Positions 9,407 through 16,796 of a DNA stretch of 27,179 bases are shown in pieces. A program made the position numbers and the translations under genes. The notes under the pieces are model-generated. The model searched no databases. It saw only the letters and a list, made by a program, of their open reading frames with translations, and was not told where the DNA came from. The stretch covers positions 1-27,179 of the IMG/VR virus record IMGVR_UViG_3300030099_004074; one strand, given 5' to 3'. Position 1 is the first letter of the stretch, and every line of letters starts with the position of its first letter. This DNA is from a virus.

Positions 9407-9604
9407 TTAATTAGCTTTTTCAATAAAGTTTTCATTTAATGCCATCTTAGCATCTGATGGCTCAATTTTAATAGTGCCACCCTCTAATATTGTCTTATAA
9501 TTTGCAGGACCTAAACCCCAAAAATTATTTTGTGTATTACATTGTTCAAAATTACTGCCCATTTTGTATGCAATTTTTGTGCTTTTTTCTTCTTTTTTAG
9601 CCAT
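9407..9604 (-). CDS. Small hypothetical protein between tube and terminator genes
   Basis: A 65-aa protein, unrecognised. I start it at the ATG at 9602-9604 and not four codons earlier (9616), because GGAG lies six bases before the inner ATG and actually overlaps the outer one. The protein begins MAKKEEKSTKIAYKMG and has an acidic C-terminal half with an IKIEPSDAKMAL segment. The N-terminal lysines and the short size resemble small structural accessory proteins, but nothing shows a function. Confidence 0.6.
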   Translation of the reverse strand: MAKKEEKSTKIAYKMGSNFEQCNTQNNFWGLGPANYKTILEGGTIKIEPSDAKMALNENFIEKAN

Positions 9605-9634
9605 TTTTTGCTCCATATATTGTGTTTAAGTTAA

Positions 9635-10084
9635 TTACTGTCTACTAATAATACAAGAAAATAGAAAATTCACTGCCATTAAATCTTCTGTTACATTTTC
9701 AAACTCTATTTCTTCTACCTGGCCCTCAATCCATGATATGACATTCGCATCATTTCCTGCATCCTTGGCATGGTTGTTTGTTAGTATCTGATTTGTTCTT
9801 TCCATTTCTCTGTACATATATTCATAATCATATTCTTTAGGATTTCGTACAGAATTATATTGCACAATATCTACAAATATTCTTCTTGAAAATGTTGTAT
9901 TTGAGTATAAGGATACAAATTCATTTCTTGTACTAAATATTCTAATACTAAAATCTTCAGATTGCTGCATAAAAAAGGGAGAAATGTATATTGGACTAGG
10001 ATTATACTGTTCTCGTAATATTTGCCTAATAGGCAGCAATACGTCATTATATGTTATATTTGAGTAATCTGTGGTCTTTGCCAT
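9635..10084 (-). CDS. Probable tail terminator protein
   Basis: A 149-aa protein that overlaps the stop region of the connector gene by one base (10084). Position between head-tail connector and tail tube, and length near 150 residues, match tail terminators, which cap the tail tube and bind the head. It begins with a helix (TYNDVLLPIRQILREQY) followed by strands (SPIYISPFFM; DFSIRIFSTR; RRIFVDIVQYN), a helix-rich middle (DYEYMYREMERTNQIL) and a final strand pair (VEEIEFENVTEDLM), an alpha/beta order typical of this fold. Ribosome binding by AAGGA or the more distant GGAG. No specific signature residue is known to me; the call is by context and predicted fold. Confidence 0.55.
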   Translation of the reverse strand: MAKTTDYSNITYNDVLLPIRQILREQYNPSPIYISPFFMQQSEDFSIRIFSTRNEFVSLYSNTTFSRRIFVDIVQYNSVRNPKEYDYEYMYREMERTNQILTNNHAKDAGNDANVISWIEGQVEEIEFENVTEDLMAVNFLFSCIISRQ

Positions 10085-11325
10085 TATCCTTGAAATCTCC
10101 TAGTCATTCTAATACTTCCCATTTGTGTATTGGTCGCATCTATACCATACCCATGAAGTTCTATTTCATATTCATCTAAATCCGTTGTTACGGCAGTTGC
10201 CACATCATCACCACCCCATCGTATCTCTAAACTACCTACGCCTAATTCTTGGAATCTTCCATTTATAGCCTCTGAATCAACAATAATATCTGTTTTTAAG
10301 TTATCTCCATCGCTTGCATATACTGTATATTTTGATGTACCCATAAGGCCACCTTCTCCAGATTCTATTTTAACCTTTAATAGTTCGTAGTCCCTACCAC
10401 CATAATGACCCCTTAATTCTACTGGTCTTAAATCTGAACTAGAGCTTACATTAACTTCTCTTAATACACCCTTACTGCTATCCCTGGTGACTTGATTTGG
10501 TAGTGTCAATGTACCCTCTCTTAAACCTAAAATTATAACATCTAATTCAGATTGAAATATTGGTATTAGTTCACTTGTAGGGTCATTCGCTTTAATCATT
10601 AGTAAAATTGCTTGCAATGATGTTGCTCTCACTATAAAAGTTGGATAGTTGCCTTCTCTGTCTTTCATTATTTCTCTTGTCATTCTGTGGTCCAATAAGG
10701 ATTCTATCATTCTGCTTGCTCTTTTTCTAACATTAGTCGTATATGTTTGAAAATCTATTCCTGCATGCACATCATAGTCTGCAGGATTTAAATTGTCTGT
10801 AATCAACAATGCTTTATCAAGAGCAGCATCATATATAAATGCAGGATTCTCTGATAATGATGATTCATCTGTTACGTCTGCGCTTGCATCATATACTACA
10901 GATACTGACACTCCTGACACATGTGCAATCGCTGTTGTTTTACATACTCCTCTTATAAATGTTACGGTAGAGCCTAATACGTTAGATACGCGCATATATT
11001 CATCTTCTATTTTAATAATATCATTTGCACCTATTTTGCTTGTAGATGTTAAATCTACTGTAGTTGCATCTTCATCTAGTGATGTTGATGTTGTTGTCAC
11101 AGATGATGATGGGAATCCAAGATTTAAACACTTTGCTCTGTCAAAAAATAAATCTGTTACTAATCCTGGTGAGTCAGCAACATACATATCTAAAGTATCT
11201 ACTATATTTGATACTGCTAATGACCACCCTGTAACTTTTACTCTATTATTATATTTTCCAAAATCAGGAAATACATCAAACAAATCTGTATTTTCGCAGT
11301 AGGTTATCGTACTTGTCAATGCCAT
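10084..11325 (-). CDS. Head-tail connector / adaptor-like virion protein with inserted beta module
   Basis: A 413-aa protein. The middle part (about residues 165-275, with IDFQTYTTNVRKRASRMIES and YPTFIVRATSLQAILLMIKA) is helical and resembles connector/adaptor proteins that sit under the portal. Residues about 83-142 form an inserted module with the pattern D-D-I-I-K-I-E-D-E-Y ... T-F-I-R-G ... A-H-x-S-G, which recurs in the 510-aa virion protein nearby. The C-terminal 130 residues are beta-rich (TSKYTVYASDGDNLKTDIIV). It precedes the tail terminator, which fits a head completion role. Ribosome site AGAGGT. It overlaps the start of the preceding basic-protein gene's stop by one base. Alternative: a neck or baseplate protein of unknown class. 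Confidence 0.5.
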   Translation of the reverse strand: MALTSTITYCENTDLFDVFPDFGKYNNRVKVTGWSLAVSNIVDTLDMYVADSPGLVTDLFFDRAKCLNLGFPSSSVTTTSTSLDEDATTVDLTSTSKIGANDIIKIEDEYMRVSNVLGSTVTFIRGVCKTTAIAHVSGVSVSVVYDASADVTDESSLSENPAFIYDAALDKALLITDNLNPADYDVHAGIDFQTYTTNVRKRASRMIESLLDHRMTREIMKDREGNYPTFIVRATSLQAILLMIKANDPTSELIPIFQSELDVIILGLREGTLTLPNQVTRDSSKGVLREVNVSSSSDLRPVELRGHYGGRDYELLKVKIESGEGGLMGTSKYTVYASDGDNLKTDIIVDSEAINGRFQELGVGSLEIRWGGDDVATAVTTDLDEYEIELHGYGIDATNTQMGSIRMTRRFQG

Positions 11326-11570
11326 TATTTACCTCTCATTTTTCTTCTAACTTTTTTTGAATATTTTGCTCTTTGTTTTCCAGCTTTAGTAGCTTTTCTT
11401 TTTTTCCTGTTTTCATATGCTTTTTGAGCAGGTGTCAAACTATCTCTAACTGATTTAGGAAGATACCTTCCTCGTTTGCTTTTTGGTTTTTTCTTATCGC
11501 CCTTGCTTACATAATCCCACTTCTGTTTAGTCCATTTCTTTAAAGACCTTTGTGATTTTTTTAATGCCAT
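11325..11570 (-). CDS. Small highly basic phage protein (81 aa)
   Basis: An 81-aa protein with about 40% Lys plus Arg. It contains SLKKWTKQKWDYVSKG, GRYLPKSVRDSLTPAQKAY and a KKRKATKAGKQ tail, a combination I know from short basic proteins in many marine phages and some algal viruses (S-L-x-K-W-x-x-x-K-W ... GRYLP ... KKR.AT..GKQ). Function is not established; such proteins could bind packaged DNA or belong to the head. Start chosen at the ATG with a perfect GGAGG site; it overlaps the next gene's start by one base and belongs to a run of four tiny basic genes. Confidence 0.8.
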   Translation of the reverse strand: MALKKSQRSLKKWTKQKWDYVSKGDKKKPKSKRGRYLPKSVRDSLTPAQKAYENRKKRKATKAGKQRAKYSKKVRRKMRGK

Positions 11571-11773
11571 TACCTATAACCTCCACCAGCAGCTTTATAT
11601 CTTCTTGCTAGCATTTGAGCTTTTCTTGCTGACCATTGCCCTGCCCTTCCACCTTTTGAGCCTCTTTTAATAGCATAAAACAATCTTTTTCTTAATGCAG
11701 GTTTAGTATAATTACCAGCCTCATTTACTCTGCTTTTTGCTCTTTTTTTTCTAGTTGTTTTTTTTCTTGCCAT
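11570..11773 (-). CDS. Small basic protein, NEAGNYTKP...GQWSARKAQ family (67 aa)
   Basis: A 67-aa basic protein with SRVNEAGNYTKPALRKRLF followed by KGGRAGQWSARKAQMLA and a final YKAAGGGYR. This is a recurrent family in marine phage genomes, of unknown function (from memory). I start it at the ATG at 11771-11773: it lies one base after the stop (11775-11777) of the upstream basic gene, consistent with coupled translation, whereas the longer start at 11830 would overlap that gene by 56 bases and add residues that do not resemble the family. Confidence 0.8.
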   Translation of the reverse strand: MARKKTTRKKRAKSRVNEAGNYTKPALRKRLFYAIKRGSKGGRAGQWSARKAQMLARRYKAAGGGYR

Positions 11774-11774
11774 A

Positions 11775-12035
11775 CTACCAAGCCTTACATGACCAATACC
11801 TGGCTTTATATTTTGGGCCAGGATTAGCACAGTTATGTCTTGCCCTAAATGATTTTCTAGCTTTTTTATTTGACTTTCTAATTCTCATTTTTGCATCACC
11901 AAATGGTACTCTTTTTATTTTACCACTTGGCATGCGAACAAAGACTTTTCTTTTTTTCTTACCATATCCAGGTTCACCTTTTCTAATCAAAGATGGCCTG
12001 TTTAATGTGACTTTTCTACCCCTATAAATTGCCAA
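11775..12035 (-). CDS. Small basic protein ending KARYWSCKAW, TTG start (86 aa)
   Basis: An 86-aa basic protein. The C-terminal part (KKARKSFRARHNCANPG, then KYKARYWSCKAW) is a highly recognisable signature found in many marine phages; the two cysteines and the histidine (R-H-N-C ... W-S-C) could bind a metal. The N-terminal part (KGEPGYGKKKRKVFVRMPSG) is also typical. The start is TTG at 12033-12035: an in-frame TAA lies two codons upstream, and a strong AAGGAAGG ribosome site precedes it by six bases, so no ATG start is possible. Function unknown; abundance among phage head genes suggests a DNA-binding or head-interior role (inference). Confidence 0.85.
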   Translation of the reverse strand: MAIYRGRKVTLNRPSLIRKGEPGYGKKKRKVFVRMPSGKIKRVPFGDAKMRIRKSNKKARKSFRARHNCANPGPKYKARYWSCKAW

Positions 12036-12189
12036 GATTTACCTTCCTTTTATGCCTGTCATTTTGTTTCTGTGCCCTTAAATGACTAATAATGCTGAAT
12101 TCGCATTTAAGGCCCAAAATAGACGATTTTAGGGACTTTAAACCCTCTTGCGTATGTTGGGACCTATTTTTAATATTTCTAAGTTTCAT
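12022..12189 (-). CDS. Possible small ORF filling the gap upstream of the basic genes (55 codons)
   Basis: An ATG at 12187-12189 opens a 55-residue frame that ends at a TAG at 12022-12024, overlapping the TTG start of the next gene by 14 bases. It is Lys/Arg-rich (MKLRNIKNRSQH; KQNDRHKRKV), like its neighbours, but has no Shine-Dalgarno sequence and contains a 9-bp inverted repeat. The gap it fills is otherwise without a gene. It may be an untranslated leader; I rate coding as unlikely but not excluded. Confidence 0.2.
   Translation of the reverse strand: MKLRNIKNRSQHTQEGLKSLKSSILGLKCEFSIISHLRAQKQNDRHKRKVNLGNL
12076..12112. repeat. 9-bp inverted repeat in the gap before the basic-protein genes
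   Basis: CCTTAAATG at 12076-12084 pairs exactly with CATTTAAGG at 12104-12112, leaving a 19-base loop. It lies about 40 bases upstream of the TTG start at 12035. There is no following U-run on either strand, so it is not a standard terminator. It could be an operator or a leader-RNA stem. Confidence 0.5.
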
Positions 12190-12246
12190 AACGAGAGTTA
12201 CTTAAATTATTTTTGTAACATACACTATGCCAAAATGTCACTTTTT

Positions 12247-12363
12247 TCATTTTTTTGCGTATCTTCGGCCTGTTAATCCCCTAGAAGATTTCATTTTCTT
12301 TCTACCTTTTTTCATGCTTTTTTTCTTACCTTTTTTCTTGTAAGATTTTCTTCCATATGCCAT
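12247..12363 (-). CDS. Tiny basic protein (38 aa)
   Basis: ATG at 12361-12363 to TGA at 12247-12249 encodes 38 residues, of which about half are Lys or Arg (MAYGRKSYKKKGKKKSMKKG and so on to GLTGRRYAKK). AAAGGG lies eight bases before the ATG, a convincing ribosome site, and the gene sits 19 bases after the stop of the 510-aa virion protein gene, at the head of the run of basic genes. Its protamine-like composition suggests nucleic-acid binding in the head or tail, which is inference. It is too short for most gene finders. Confidence 0.7.
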   Translation of the reverse strand: MAYGRKSYKKKGKKKSMKKGRKKMKSSRGLTGRRYAKK

Positions 12364-12382
12364 TTTAGTTACCCTTTATTTT

Positions 12383-13915
12383 TTAATTAAATGCTATTAT
12401 TGAAACTGTTGCATTTCGTTTTGGATTTGTACTTCTTGCTGAAATTGATTGTAGTTGAGATGTTGTTTTTGGCTCACCACTTAAACATGATAATACTTTT
12501 GCAGATATATTAAAGGTTGCATATTTCAATCCATTACGTATTGTAATTGCGCCTGAACTATAATTTATTGTTCCTACTCCTAAATTTGAATTTGGACTTG
12601 TAAGGTTACCAAAACCGTCATCAAATAACATTCCATTTAAATTAGGTTGATTATTATCATCTTTTCCTGGTAATACCTCTGGTGCTAGAACTGATGGCCT
12701 TGCATCATTAGGTGCTGCAGGAAATATGCCCTGCCCAAAAACTTTTGTACCACTATATGATGCTGATTCATTTAAAAGTATTTTTGAGCCATTTGTTCCA
12801 TCATGTGGATACATATGCGATAAAGATTCAAATCTTAACTTTCCTTGTGATATTGTTGCATTAAATGGAAATCCATCTAATCCACCTGAACCTAATTCGC
12901 TTGCAGTTTTGATTGCACTGTTAATTTTTTCTAACACCCCATTCTTACCACCAAATTTTGTATTGCTGCTATCTACAGTAAATGATAATTCTGTTTCTGC
13001 TGAATCATCGATAGTTACTGCAATTGCATATGTATTTCCACCTGTAAGTTTTGTGTCAGTCTGTGGAGTTATGGGGTTTTTAAACGAGATTTCTTGAAAT
13101 GCTCTTTGCGTATAGAATGTCAAAGCCACCGAACCCTTAACAATCCCACCAGTCGCTACATCTCTACCATATCCAAAAAAGTTACTTACCTGAAAATTAC
13201 CTGAGCCATCGGTCATACACACTGCAGAACTTCCATATATTGTTGTAGCTTCATCATAAAGATGATTAAAATGAACAAGCTCAATAGCAGGTGAACTTGT
13301 ATGCGCTGCAGCCGTTGTGCCATGAGCTCCTCTTTCTACTGTAATTGTTGTGCTACCAACATCTTCGACAATCATAACCTCATTATCTACTTTAATTCTA
13401 TCGCCTACAAAAAATACCATATCATTAGGGGTTACAGTTTTAATCGTTGTGTTTGCTATGTTATCGCAATCACTAACTGTTGTAGGTGACTCATTGTCTG
13501 TTTCAGGTGCACCAGTTACTGTAGTAGCATTTGCTGCTGATGTGCTTTCTTCATAGCTCATAGCATGTATACTTGGCATATAACAATACTCTCCTGGCCT
13601 AAATACTTTATGTATTGTTGTGGATGCTAGTGCTGTGCCTGTTGTTTTATCACCACTGTCATCTCTCCAGTTATCATACTTAAATATTATTTCTGCAGCT
13701 TGGTCAGATGTATTATATACAACAAGAGCCTCTGCCCCCTCCATGGACCTGGCAGCTTTTGAACCTGCTGTAAATAATGCTAAATTTATAAAACTATCAC
13801 TATCATCTACTGTTTGCGTGATTTCAAAAATTTCTGTATAGTTAGTAGTTTTTCCATATGAATATCTACCACCTGTATCTGTCGATAATGATAGATTTAC
13901 ATCTAATTTGCTCAT
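12383..13915 (-). CDS. Virion structural protein with Ig-like/beta module (510 aa)
   Basis: A 510-aa beta-rich, Ser/Thr/Asn/Gly-rich protein without a recognised enzyme motif. Residues about 155-213 carry a module (DRIKVDNEVMIVEDVGSTTI, then VERGAHGTTAAAHTSS) that matches the one inserted in the 413-aa connector-like protein. A second part (residues about 290-390) contains SFTVDSSNTKFGGKNGVLEK, a shape seen in head decoration or fibre proteins. It lies between the fibre-like genes and the basic genes, downstream of the capsid and lysis genes. A head fibre, head decoration or tail fibre protein are all possible. Start supported by AAAGGGG seven bases upstream. Confidence 0.6.
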   Translation of the reverse strand: MSKLDVNLSLSTDTGGRYSYGKTTNYTEIFEITQTVDDSDSFINLALFTAGSKAARSMEGAEALVVYNTSDQAAEIIFKYDNWRDDSGDKTTGTALASTTIHKVFRPGEYCYMPSIHAMSYEESTSAANATTVTGAPETDNESPTTVSDCDNIANTTIKTVTPNDMVFFVGDRIKVDNEVMIVEDVGSTTITVERGAHGTTAAAHTSSPAIELVHFNHLYDEATTIYGSSAVCMTDGSGNFQVSNFFGYGRDVATGGIVKGSVALTFYTQRAFQEISFKNPITPQTDTKLTGGNTYAIAVTIDDSAETELSFTVDSSNTKFGGKNGVLEKINSAIKTASELGSGGLDGFPFNATISQGKLRFESLSHMYPHDGTNGSKILLNESASYSGTKVFGQGIFPAAPNDARPSVLAPEVLPGKDDNNQPNLNGMLFDDGFGNLTSPNSNLGVGTINYSSGAITIRNGLKYATFNISAKVLSCLSGEPKTTSQLQSISARSTNPKRNATVSIIAFN

Positions 13916-13925
13916 TTTTTCCCCT

Positions 13926-14696
13926 TTAAGTTATATGATATTTAATATATACTGATGCTGTTATATCGTTGTTAATTGTTGCTCCACCCCTAACACACAT
14001 CAACAATACTTTTCCTGCTGTTACATCTGGTGAGCCAACAGTCATGCTGTGTACATCTGCATCTGCATTATCTATTGTTTGCGATGATGAACTAGCAACA
14101 ACGGCACCTGCTGATAAATCACCTGAGCCTGCTCCTGATGAATCTAATGTAAATGAGTTTAAACTATATTGCAGTGTATCAGTTGAGGCTGAATCATCCC
14201 CCATATGAATTACCTTTATAGCATCTATAGTTATATTATCATGAACATACCAATATTTATTTAAGGCAGTATGTGTTGCTGTGAAAGATGTAGCTGGAGC
14301 TGCATCTGTGCCAAAATTATCATCAGCGCTTGTAATAATACCACCATCAAAAGGTATTGGATACCATGTGTTAGCTACTGCACTTAATTGAAAACAGCGA
14401 AATATTATATATTGCGTATTTGCAAAGTCTTGTGTCTGGTTGACCTTTACGCCTTTATTTGTAGAATCTACTGCAAAAACAGTTGTTCCGTCTTTTATTT
14501 TGGCAGTTATGGCATCTGTTGAATCATTTGCTGATGGCCTCATTATAATTTTATCTTTTGATATTTGTAAAGCTGAGTTACCACCATTTCCATCCTGAAC
14601 TATATTTGGTGTGGTCGTTGGTAAACCTGTATTTGAGTTATTCAAATATAATAAATCTTTAAATGTATCTTTTTTCTTTTTATTAATTAAACTCAT
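13926..14696 (-). CDS. Fibre- or decoration-like virion protein (256 aa)
   Basis: A 256-aa protein, start with AATAAGGAG. The N-terminus is short and basic (LINKKKKDTFKDLLYLNN), followed by SALQISKDKIIMRPSAND, a shape used by trimeric fibre shafts. The C-terminal ~150 residues are Ser/Thr/Asp-rich beta (SSGAGSGDLSAGAVVASSSS; KVLLMCVRGGATINND), similar to a jelly-roll tip. It precedes the 510-aa protein in the operon and follows another fibre-like gene. I infer an external virion protein. No adhesin or enzyme motif is recognised. Confidence 0.5.
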   Translation of the reverse strand: MSLINKKKKDTFKDLLYLNNSNTGLPTTTPNIVQDGNGGNSALQISKDKIIMRPSANDSTDAITAKIKDGTTVFAVDSTNKGVKVNQTQDFANTQYIIFRCFQLSAVANTWYPIPFDGGIITSADDNFGTDAAPATSFTATHTALNKYWYVHDNITIDAIKVIHMGDDSASTDTLQYSLNSFTLDSSGAGSGDLSAGAVVASSSSQTIDNADADVHSMTVGSPDVTAGKVLLMCVRGGATINNDITASVYIKYHIT

Positions 14697-14707
14697 TTTA
14701 CTCCTTA

Positions 14708-15634
14708 TTACCCTTCATATATTGTTGCTGGTAATGCTGTTGCTTTTATAATAAATGGATGATTGCCTTGACCTACTGATGTTCTCCCACCATATTGCAA
14801 GAACGCTGTTTTGGTTTCTCCATTTGTACTAAATGCCACCCAAAATGTGTTTTCACTTCCAATAGCTGCTAAATCGGCTGAATCTAAAACCCATTTAATA
14901 TTTATAACTTCATCATCAGCTTCTCCATCAGAATGAAAAACTCCAACACCATCGTATTCATATTCTTGAGAAAGAGCACTATACCCATCGGTTGCATTTT
15001 GTGTACTCAAGCTTGTTTCTATATGAGTACTTGTTGATGCAACATTAATCAAAGCTGACATTTCTATCTCTACTAATTCACTTGGTGGTGTTTTAAATGT
15101 TATTTTATGTACATCAGATTCCACAGTCATTGAGTTTTGTATTTCAAAAGTTGCTGTACCTGCTGTTGCAGTTAATCTAGTGTAACCAAGTATCATACCA
15201 GCATAAGCACTATTTGCTACACTAAATTCTGTGCCTGCTTTTTTAGCTACAAAATTACCATTATGTGAGTCTAATTCAATACTAGCACCAGAATCTACAA
15301 CAAAGTCATCTGCAATAATTTTATCTAAGCTAGTAATTGTTAAATCTCCACTAGAATATGATACATCTGATAAGTCATCTAATGCTGATGCTCCACCACT
15401 TCCTGTATTTGCATCTACATAGTTTTTATTTACAATTTCGTTTGGATGTACTGGCTCTTTATTGTACATAAAACTTTTATTTGATATTTCTAAAGGCAAT
15501 GTTATATCGTCTACTTTGCTTGGTATAGGGTCATTCTTTAAACCTCCAATAGCCTGGAGGGCCCTGGATTCGAGTTCTTTCACCTTTTTTTCTAAAGATT
15601 TTACTCTCTTAGGTGTTATGGCCTCATAATCCAT
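14708..15634 (-). CDS. Fibre-like virion protein with N-terminal coiled coil (308 aa)
   Basis: A 308-aa protein. I start it at the ATG at 15632-15634, which overlaps the upstream stop as TGATG and has AAGGA six bases before it; the TTG one codon earlier is less likely. Residues 8-30 (KRVKSLEKKVKELESRALQA) form a coiled coil, followed by a KSFMYNKEPVHPNEIVNKNY linker, then beta repeats (DDLSDVSYSSGDLTITSLDK; IIADDFVVDSGASIELD) typical of phage fibre shafts, and a C-terminal beta domain (VFHSDGEADDEVINIKWVLD) that looks like a jelly-roll head. Likely a trimeric fibre or head fibre with a glycan- or surface-binding tip; that is inference. Confidence 0.55.
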   Translation of the reverse strand: MDYEAITPKRVKSLEKKVKELESRALQAIGGLKNDPIPSKVDDITLPLEISNKSFMYNKEPVHPNEIVNKNYVDANTGSGGASALDDLSDVSYSSGDLTITSLDKIIADDFVVDSGASIELDSHNGNFVAKKAGTEFSVANSAYAGMILGYTRLTATAGTATFEIQNSMTVESDVHKITFKTPPSELVEIEMSALINVASTSTHIETSLSTQNATDGYSALSQEYEYDGVGVFHSDGEADDEVINIKWVLDSADLAAIGSENTFWVAFSTNGETKTAFLQYGGRTSVGQGNHPFIIKATALPATIYEG

Positions 15635-15834
15635 CAATCTTCCTTATTAACTTGTTTTTTAAACATTTTTAACATTGCCTTGATGTCTATCTCTAACTGT
15701 TGTATTTTCTCGTCATTTTGCTTTAGCCTTTCTACTACCATTTCTAGCTGCATATCTAGATTGTTTGGTTTTTTAACATAATCTTTTATTTCTTTTGCTG
15801 CTTTCAAAAGTTTTAGAATTGCTACAGGTGACAT
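15634..15834 (-). CDS. Small coiled-coil protein (66 aa)
   Basis: A 66-aa helical, charged protein: a hydrophobic start (SPVAILKLLKAAKEIKDYVK) followed by a heptad-like stretch (LEMVVERLKQNDEKIQQLEI) and a basic tail. It overlaps both neighbours (TAATG with the upstream membrane protein, TGATG with the fibre gene), so it is translated as part of this cassette. It could be an assembly factor, a chaperone for the fibre gene that follows or a helper of the membrane proteins; no family recognised. Confidence 0.5.
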   Translation of the reverse strand: MSPVAILKLLKAAKEIKDYVKKPNNLDMQLEMVVERLKQNDEKIQQLEIDIKAMLKMFKKQVNKED

Positions 15835-16130
15835 TATTTGTTGTCACTCCTAAGGCCAGAAATAAATCCTCTAAGTGAACCCACCACAACATTATCTACT
15901 AAATCTATAAAATATGGTTCTACTGTTGCGCCCCAATATTTTTTTGTAAGTGACCACTTACCTAAACCTAAAGTCATCGTTCTACCGACTCCAAACCAAA
16001 ATGTTTTGCAAATATTAGTAATTTGCTCGTTTGGTACTTTCTTTAAAGCCCATAATATAATAGCAGATGCGCCACCCCCTACTAAAAGTCCTGAATTTCC
16101 TGCTACTGTTCCTAATAATGTATCTAACAT
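15834..16130 (-). CDS. Small membrane-associated protein, holin candidate (98 aa)
   Basis: A 98-aa protein with one clear hydrophobic segment, residues about 14-30 (GLLVGGGASAIILWALKK), followed by KVPNEQITNICKTFWFG and a C-terminal helix ending RGFISGLRSDNK. A family with this shape (A-L-K-K-[IV]-P-N-E ... GL-R-S-D-N-K) recurs in marine phages next to lysis genes, in my recollection. With a strong AAGGAG site, and lying three genes from the lysozyme, a holin role is plausible but unproved. Confidence 0.45.
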   Translation of the reverse strand: MLDTLLGTVAGNSGLLVGGGASAIILWALKKVPNEQITNICKTFWFGVGRTMTLGLGKWSLTKKYWGATVEPYFIDLVDNVVVGSLRGFISGLRSDNK

Positions 16131-16142
16131 ATTATCTCCTTT

Positions 16143-16538
16143 TTAATCTTTTTTATAACCATTGGTTTTAAAATTACTTATATCAATTTTTTCCATTGGT
16201 CGTGTCATTATAAAATCTTTTAATTTATCGTTTTGTATTTCTAAATCTTCGCCACCACTTATATATGGCTCCCCATCATGCGTGTGACCTACATTGTAAA
16301 CTATAATTGATGTTTTAAAGAGGCCCAATCTTACAATTCTTCCTGCGTATTTTTTCCCCTCTATCCATATGTATATAACATCACCTACATTAATAGAGTT
16401 TCCCCAGAAAACTTTAAATGACTCTGTAAGCCCTTCTATTGTACTCCTAAATAGTACAGCTAGAAAACCTACTACAAACAGCCATCCATAGTTGCCAATT
16501 AGATTTGTGCCAATATCTGCAATTTGCTCTTCTGACAT
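16143..16538 (-). CDS. Membrane protein with MscS-like beta domain (131 aa)
   Basis: A 131-aa protein. Residues about 16-35 (NYGWLFVVGFLAVLFRSTIE) form one transmembrane segment; residues 47-106 read NSINVGDVIYIWIEGKKYAG, then RIVRLGLFKTSIIVYNVG, ending IQNDKLKDFIM. That order (a G-D-x-[IV] strand, G-R-[IV]-V-R-[LI]-G turn, and P/Q-N-[DS]-K-L loop) resembles the beta domain of MscS mechanosensitive channels. It sits in the lysis-type cassette, with a TGA-ATG junction to the upstream spanin/holin-like gene. It lacks the three-helix channel of full MscS, so it may form a pore or regulate lysis. Family similarity is good, function is inference. Confidence 0.6.
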   Translation of the reverse strand: MSEEQIADIGTNLIGNYGWLFVVGFLAVLFRSTIEGLTESFKVFWGNSINVGDVIYIWIEGKKYAGRIVRLGLFKTSIIVYNVGHTHDGEPYISGGEDLEIQNDKLKDFIMTRPMEKIDISNFKTNGYKKD

Positions 16539-16796
16539 TCATCTATTTTCTAGGATTAAATTTTCTAATTTATCAAACCGATTCATGACAGCATCAATTT
16601 TTGTTTCAATGCGACCTTGACCCACTTCCTGGCTCTGCACTTTATCTTTATTAGTCATTATCTTTTTTCGGTTTTCATCTATGCTATTTTCCAAAGATTC
16701 TATTTTATTTGATGTTGCACCTACACTAAATACAAATGTTCCTAATATAGTGCATATTGTTATTATAGTACCTAAGGATATTTTTTTATCTATCAT
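16539..16796 (-). CDS. TM plus coiled-coil protein, holin/spanin or XhlA-like candidate (85 aa)
   Basis: An 85-aa protein with one transmembrane segment (residues about 7-25, LGTIITICTILGTFVFSVG) and a long polar coiled coil (KIESLENSIDENRKKIMTNK; RFDKLENLILENR). Signal-anchor plus coiled coil is the shape of XhlA-type and spanin-like lysis proteins. I start it at the ATG at 16794-16796, which overlaps the lysozyme stop as ATGA; the 20-residue-longer start at 16856 would lie inside the lysozyme gene. It follows the lysozyme, consistent with a lysis role. Confidence 0.6.
   Translation of the reverse strand: MIDKKISLGTIITICTILGTFVFSVGATSNKIESLENSIDENRKKIMTNKDKVQSQEVGQGRIETKIDAVMNRFDKLENLILENR

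Noticed and set aside
10793-11302. Plus-strand frame (169 codons) opposite the connector gene
   Set aside because: Lies wholly inside a coding gene on the other strand, low-complexity Ser/Thr/Val composition, no partner genes.
11774-11830. Upstream start for the GQWSARKAQ basic protein
   Set aside because: Would overlap the preceding gene by 56 bases and add atypical residues.
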